From Corynebacterium stationis (lineage in GTDB: Bacteria; Actinomycetota; Actinomycetes; Mycobacteriales; Mycobacteriaceae), in contig NZ_CP009251.1 in NCBI RefSeq assembly GCF_001941345.1, positions 1,426,001 to 1,490,000 on the forward strand: a stretch of 64,000 nt of DNA. The letters run 5' to 3'. The translations under genes and the position numbers were made by a program. Positions 61,399 through 64,000 of the stretch are shown in pieces. Within the stretch, counting starts at the first letter, position 1, and every line of letters starts with the position of its first letter. The notes under the pieces are model-generated. The model was given only the letters and a program-made list of their open reading frames with translations, was not told the origin of the DNA and did not search any database.

Positions 61399-62325
61399 TT
61401 ACATCCCCACCGCTTTGTACAAGCTGGTCAGCTCAGAAGAGTTGAGCGCGCGGATGCCGCCTGGCTTCATATCACCTAACTGCACGGTGTGAATCTTGGT
61501 GCGCACCAGACGCTGAACTGGGTAACCAGCAGCCTTGAGCATGCGGCGGACGATGTGCTTGCGACCTTCGTGCAGTTCCAGGCGAATCAGGGACATGCCC
61601 TGGTTTTTGTCCACGACCTGGACGAAGTCGGCTTTGGCCATGCCATCGTCAAGCTCGATGCCTTCTTTGAGCGTACGGATTAGTGCCTTGTCGGCCTCAC
61701 CCAACACAGTGGCCAGGTAGGTCTTGGACACTTCATACTTCGGGTGCATCAAACGGTTGGCCAATTCGCCATCGTTGGTCAAAATCAGCAGGCCCTCGGT
61801 ATCAGCGTCGAGGCGACCAACGTGGAAGAGACGCTGGCCGGATGCGGTCTTCTCCGCAACCATATCGCCAACGCACGGACGGCCCATGTCATCTTGCATG
61901 GTGGACTGCATGCCACGCGGCTTATTCAGGATGAAGTACTCGTGCTCTTCGTTGACGTTGACACGCACGCCATCGACGCGAATGATATCCACGTTAGGGT
62001 TGACGCGCACGCCTTGGCGCTTGATGACTTCCCCGTTGACTTCAACGCGGCCGGCTTCAATGAGTACCTCTGCGTGGCGACGCGATGCTACGCCCGCCTT
62101 CGCAAGAACTTTTTGCAGGCGTTCGCCTTGGGCATTGGGATTGTGTGCGGACGATGAGTCCTCATAGAGCCAATCGGCTCCCAGGTCGCTTGCTACTGAT
62201 TGCGCGGTAGCTTTCTTATTACGTTTGACGTTTTGGCGACGGGCCGGCTTGGCGTTCGACAGCAGCATTTCGCTGTCGCGCTTTTTCTTTTCCGGTGTGC
62301 CGTCGCGGCGAGCGGGTGGGGTCAC
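61399..62325 (-). CDS. rluB: 23S rRNA pseudouridine synthase RluB family
   Basis: 308 residues. After a basic ~65-residue N-terminal tail (KPARRQNVKRNKKAT) comes an S4 RNA-binding domain (ERLQKVLAKAGVASRRHAEV, ~67-86) and the RsuA/RluB catalytic domain with the aspartate in HVGRLDADTEGLLILTNDGE (~168-187) and GRKHIVRRMLKAAGYPV. It makes pseudouridine in 23S rRNA. GTG start with AAAGGA upstream. Nothing notable in the 80-base gap to scpB. Confidence 0.93.
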   Translation of the reverse strand: MTPPARRDGTPEKKKRDSEMLLSNAKPARRQNVKRNKKATAQSVASDLGADWLYEDSSSAHNPNAQGERLQKVLAKAGVASRRHAEVLIEAGRVEVNGEVIKRQGVRVNPNVDIIRVDGVRVNVNEEHEYFILNKPRGMQSTMQDDMGRPCVGDMVAEKTASGQRLFHVGRLDADTEGLLILTNDGELANRLMHPKYEVSKTYLATVLGEADKALIRTLKEGIELDDGMAKADFVQVVDKNQGMSLIRLELHEGRKHIVRRMLKAAGYPVQRLVRTKIHTVQLGDMKPGGIRALNSSELTSLYKAVGM

Positions 62326-62405
62326 GGTGTCGTGTCCTTTTCTCTTAAATTGTTTAAATTACGCTTGATGGAGTCTACTCCTGCGCTAAAGCCTACAGCA
62401 AAACC

Positions 62406-62984
62406 CTAGAATTCTTCATCAATCATGTCCACGTCCGGCAAAAGCGGCGCCAGTTCAGGCAAGCGCTCCAAAGAGTCAATGCCAAGCAGTTCCAGGAGTA
62501 AAGCCGTGGTCTCATATCTGATGCCGGGGCCTTCAAACTCTTCCCCGTCGACTTCGCGGATGAGCCCGCGCAAGGCCAGGGTGCGCATGACGCCGTCGAC
62601 GTTTACGCCGCGCACCGCAGCAACTTGCGCGCGCGTGCAGGGTTGGCGATAAGCCACCACGGCGAGGGTTTCTAAAGCAGCGCGGGAAAGCTTAGTTTGT
62701 GTGCCGTCAAGCAAGAATTGTTCCACGGCATCGGCATTATCGCGGCGAGTAAAATAGCGCCAGCCGTCTTCTGTCTCACGCAGGTCAATGCCGGAGCCGC
62801 GGATGTCGAGCTCGGTTTGAATCTCACGGAGTACTTGCTCAACATCTGCCGCCTCCGAATCGACGGCGCGCGCTATGGCGGCGGCGCTGGCCGGGGTGTC
62901 GATGACTAGCAAGATCGATTCAATTTGCGACCGCAAAGCACTGATAAAGGGCATGTCATTAGCGGGAGTGTCCTGCAAGCTCAT
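62406..62984 (-). CDS. scpB: Segregation and condensation protein B
   Basis: 192 residues. Two winged-helix domains: LRSQIESILLVIDTPASAAA (~17-36) and LSRAALETLAVVAYRQPCTRAQVAAVRGVNVDGVMRTL over ~98-135. ScpB dimerises and binds ScpA in the SMC condensin complex. The ATG at 62984 is chosen since AAGGAG lies 7 bases upstream; that site overlaps the scpA stop. The longer open frame only shadows scpA. Confidence 0.95.
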   Translation of the reverse strand: MSLQDTPANDMPFISALRSQIESILLVIDTPASAAAIARAVDSEAADVEQVLREIQTELDIRGSGIDLRETEDGWRYFTRRDNADAVEQFLLDGTQTKLSRAALETLAVVAYRQPCTRAQVAAVRGVNVDGVMRTLALRGLIREVDGEEFEGPGIRYETTALLLELLGIDSLERLPELAPLLPDVDMIDEEF

Positions 62985-62995
62985 GTCTTTTCTCC

Positions 62996-63817
62996 TTAAT
63001 CCCAGTTCGCAGCAGCCACCACCGCGGGGTCCACATCGAGCCCAGTCCAAGACACATTGAGCTGGCCTAGTGGGTCTTCTTGGTCGGTTTCTACTGCGCG
63101 TGCTTTATACAGCTCTAGTAGCGCAAGGAAGCGTCCAACCACCTGCATCGACAGCGTACAGTCCCGGGTTAACGCAGAAAAGCTTAACCACTGCTCCGCG
63201 CCCAGCAGTTTGAGTACTTCCATGATCTTGCCTGCTTGTTCGGGCACAGATACTGCCACCTGGTGGATGTGGCCAATGCCCACTTCCTCTGGCGGTTTGG
63301 GACGAAATACGCTCGCAGCCAACTCGGCGAAACTTGCCGGGCTGTGCCCGATTTTCACCAGCGGCAAAAGCGCAGCGAATTGCTCTTCCATGCCCACCGC
63401 GCGCGGATAAGCCCTGCGCGCATCGCGCTGCCACTGGGCGAATTGGTCAGCAACCTGCTTATAAGCTCGGTATTGCAAAAGACGCGCAAAGAGCAGGTCG
63501 CGTGATTCAAGAAGTTCCAAATCGTCCAGGTCATCAACTTCACCACGGGGAAGCAGGCGCGCGGCTTTCAGATCCAGCAGCGTTGCCGCAACCACGAGGA
63601 ACTCTGTGACCTCATCCAGACCAGCGGACTGATCAAGACTGCGCGTGTAGGCAACGAACTCATCGGTGACTTCCGACAACGCAACGTCAGTGATATCTAG
63701 CTTCTTGCTGTGAATTAGTTGCAGCAGCAGGTCAAAGGGGCCTTCAAAATTGGCCAAGGCAATGCGAAAGCCAGGAATCTCTGGCTGCACTGCTTCTTGC
63801 TGTACGTGTTCGGCCAT
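62996..63817 (-). CDS. scpA: Segregation and condensation protein A
   Basis: 273 residues, the kleisin subunit of the SMC complex. The N-terminal IALANFEGPFDLLLQLIHSKKLDITDV (split over ~19-45) and TEFLVVAATLLDLKAARLLP (~71-90) are the ScpA signature; the C-terminal winged helix is near FSALTRDCTLSMQVVGRFLALLEL. It bridges SMC heads and ScpB. It follows the parA-like gene after 12 bases. Confidence 0.95.
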   Translation of the reverse strand: MAEHVQQEAVQPEIPGFRIALANFEGPFDLLLQLIHSKKLDITDVALSEVTDEFVAYTRSLDQSAGLDEVTEFLVVAATLLDLKAARLLPRGEVDDLDDLELLESRDLLFARLLQYRAYKQVADQFAQWQRDARRAYPRAVGMEEQFAALLPLVKIGHSPASFAELAASVFRPKPPEEVGIGHIHQVAVSVPEQAGKIMEVLKLLGAEQWLSFSALTRDCTLSMQVVGRFLALLELYKARAVETDQEDPLGQLNVSWTGLDVDPAVVAAANWD

Positions 63818-63829
63818 CTATGCCCGCGT

Positions 63830-64000
63830 CTAGCCCTTGGTGCGTTCGATGACCTCAGCGGCCAAGTCGCGGTATTGCTTCGCCGCTTGAGACGATGGCG
63901 CCCAGGTAGTAATCGGCTCACCGGCAACAGAGGTTTCGGGGAAACGAACCGTGCGGGTAATAACGGTGTCAAAGACTTTCTCGTCGAAGTACTCCACAAC
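63830..64000 (-). CDS. ParA-like chromosome partitioning ATPase, C-terminal part
   Basis: The frame is open to the window edge on the minus strand; 56 residues and a TAG are seen. The end (DTVITRTVRFPETSVAGEPI followed by TWAPSSQAAKQYRDLAAEVIERT) matches the C-terminus of ParA/Soj-type ATPases. The catalytic P-loop part is outside the window. The ParA-scpA-scpB order is common in actinobacteria. Confidence 0.85.
   Translation of the reverse strand, partial: VVEYFDEKVFDTVITRTVRFPETSVAGEPITTWAPSSQAAKQYRDLAAEVIERTKG

Overview
This window is a piece of a Corynebacterium chromosome. The evidence is gene content and order: the suf cluster with sufR, mptB (mannan synthesis), the tkt-tal-zwf-opcA-pgl pentose phosphate operon with the actinobacterial OpcA, gap-pgk-tpiA-secG, the small actinobacterial IHF (mihF), and rib and pyr clusters in the order I remember from C. 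glutamicum. Many genes use GTG or TTG starts, and two sites match known corynebacterial operators (McbR-type before metK, GlxR-type before gap). A relative in the C. stationis / C. ammoniagenes / C. casei group is plausible, but the species cannot be fixed from the sequence alone. I saw no tRNA, rRNA, CRISPR array, prophage or insertion sequence.

Layout. 1-624: 3' part of a DUF711/UPF0210 gene with a strong terminator. 625-1864: a scar in which the first ~65 codons of an osmoprotectant-type ABC permease run directly into the C-terminal half of an HNH endonuclease gene that also carries a nonsense codon. 1865-9934 (minus): an ABC-F ATPase, then the Fe-S assembly operon sufR-B-D-C-S-U-T. 10164-15759 (plus): mptB, an ABC exporter pair, heme A synthase ctaA and a quinone oxidoreductase, converging on ctaB (minus). 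17227-23919 (plus): the pentose phosphate operon. 23994-27509 (minus): secG, tpiA, pgk, gap. 27868-46153 (minus): a long co-oriented run from rpoZ and coaBC through metK, priA, def, fmt, rsmB, rpe, the four riboflavin genes, a PH-domain membrane protein, uvrC, rapZ, yvcK and whiA. 46196-55989 (minus): gmk, mihF, then the pyrimidine operon pyrR-pyrB-pyrC-carA-carB-pyrF with a PyrR-type leader. 56270-58922 (plus): a TIGR01777 epimerase-like protein and an intact DUF222-type HNH endonuclease. 59082-64000 (minus): der, cmk, rluB, scpB, scpA and the end of a ParA-like ATPase.

The genes are mostly core metabolism: heme A and heme O supply for cytochrome oxidase, NADPH production, lower glycolysis, flavin, SAM, CoA and pyrimidine synthesis, and chromosome segregation. 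The accessory part is small: the two HNH gene copies (one intact, one broken), lying in the same orientation 57 kb apart and sharing a short conserved 3' tail. I found no convincing new multi-gene system. The most useful leads are the chimeric scar at 891-1741, the paired DnaA-box inverted repeat at 57691-57742, the PyrR leader, the McbR and GlxR sites, and a structured element after pyrF.
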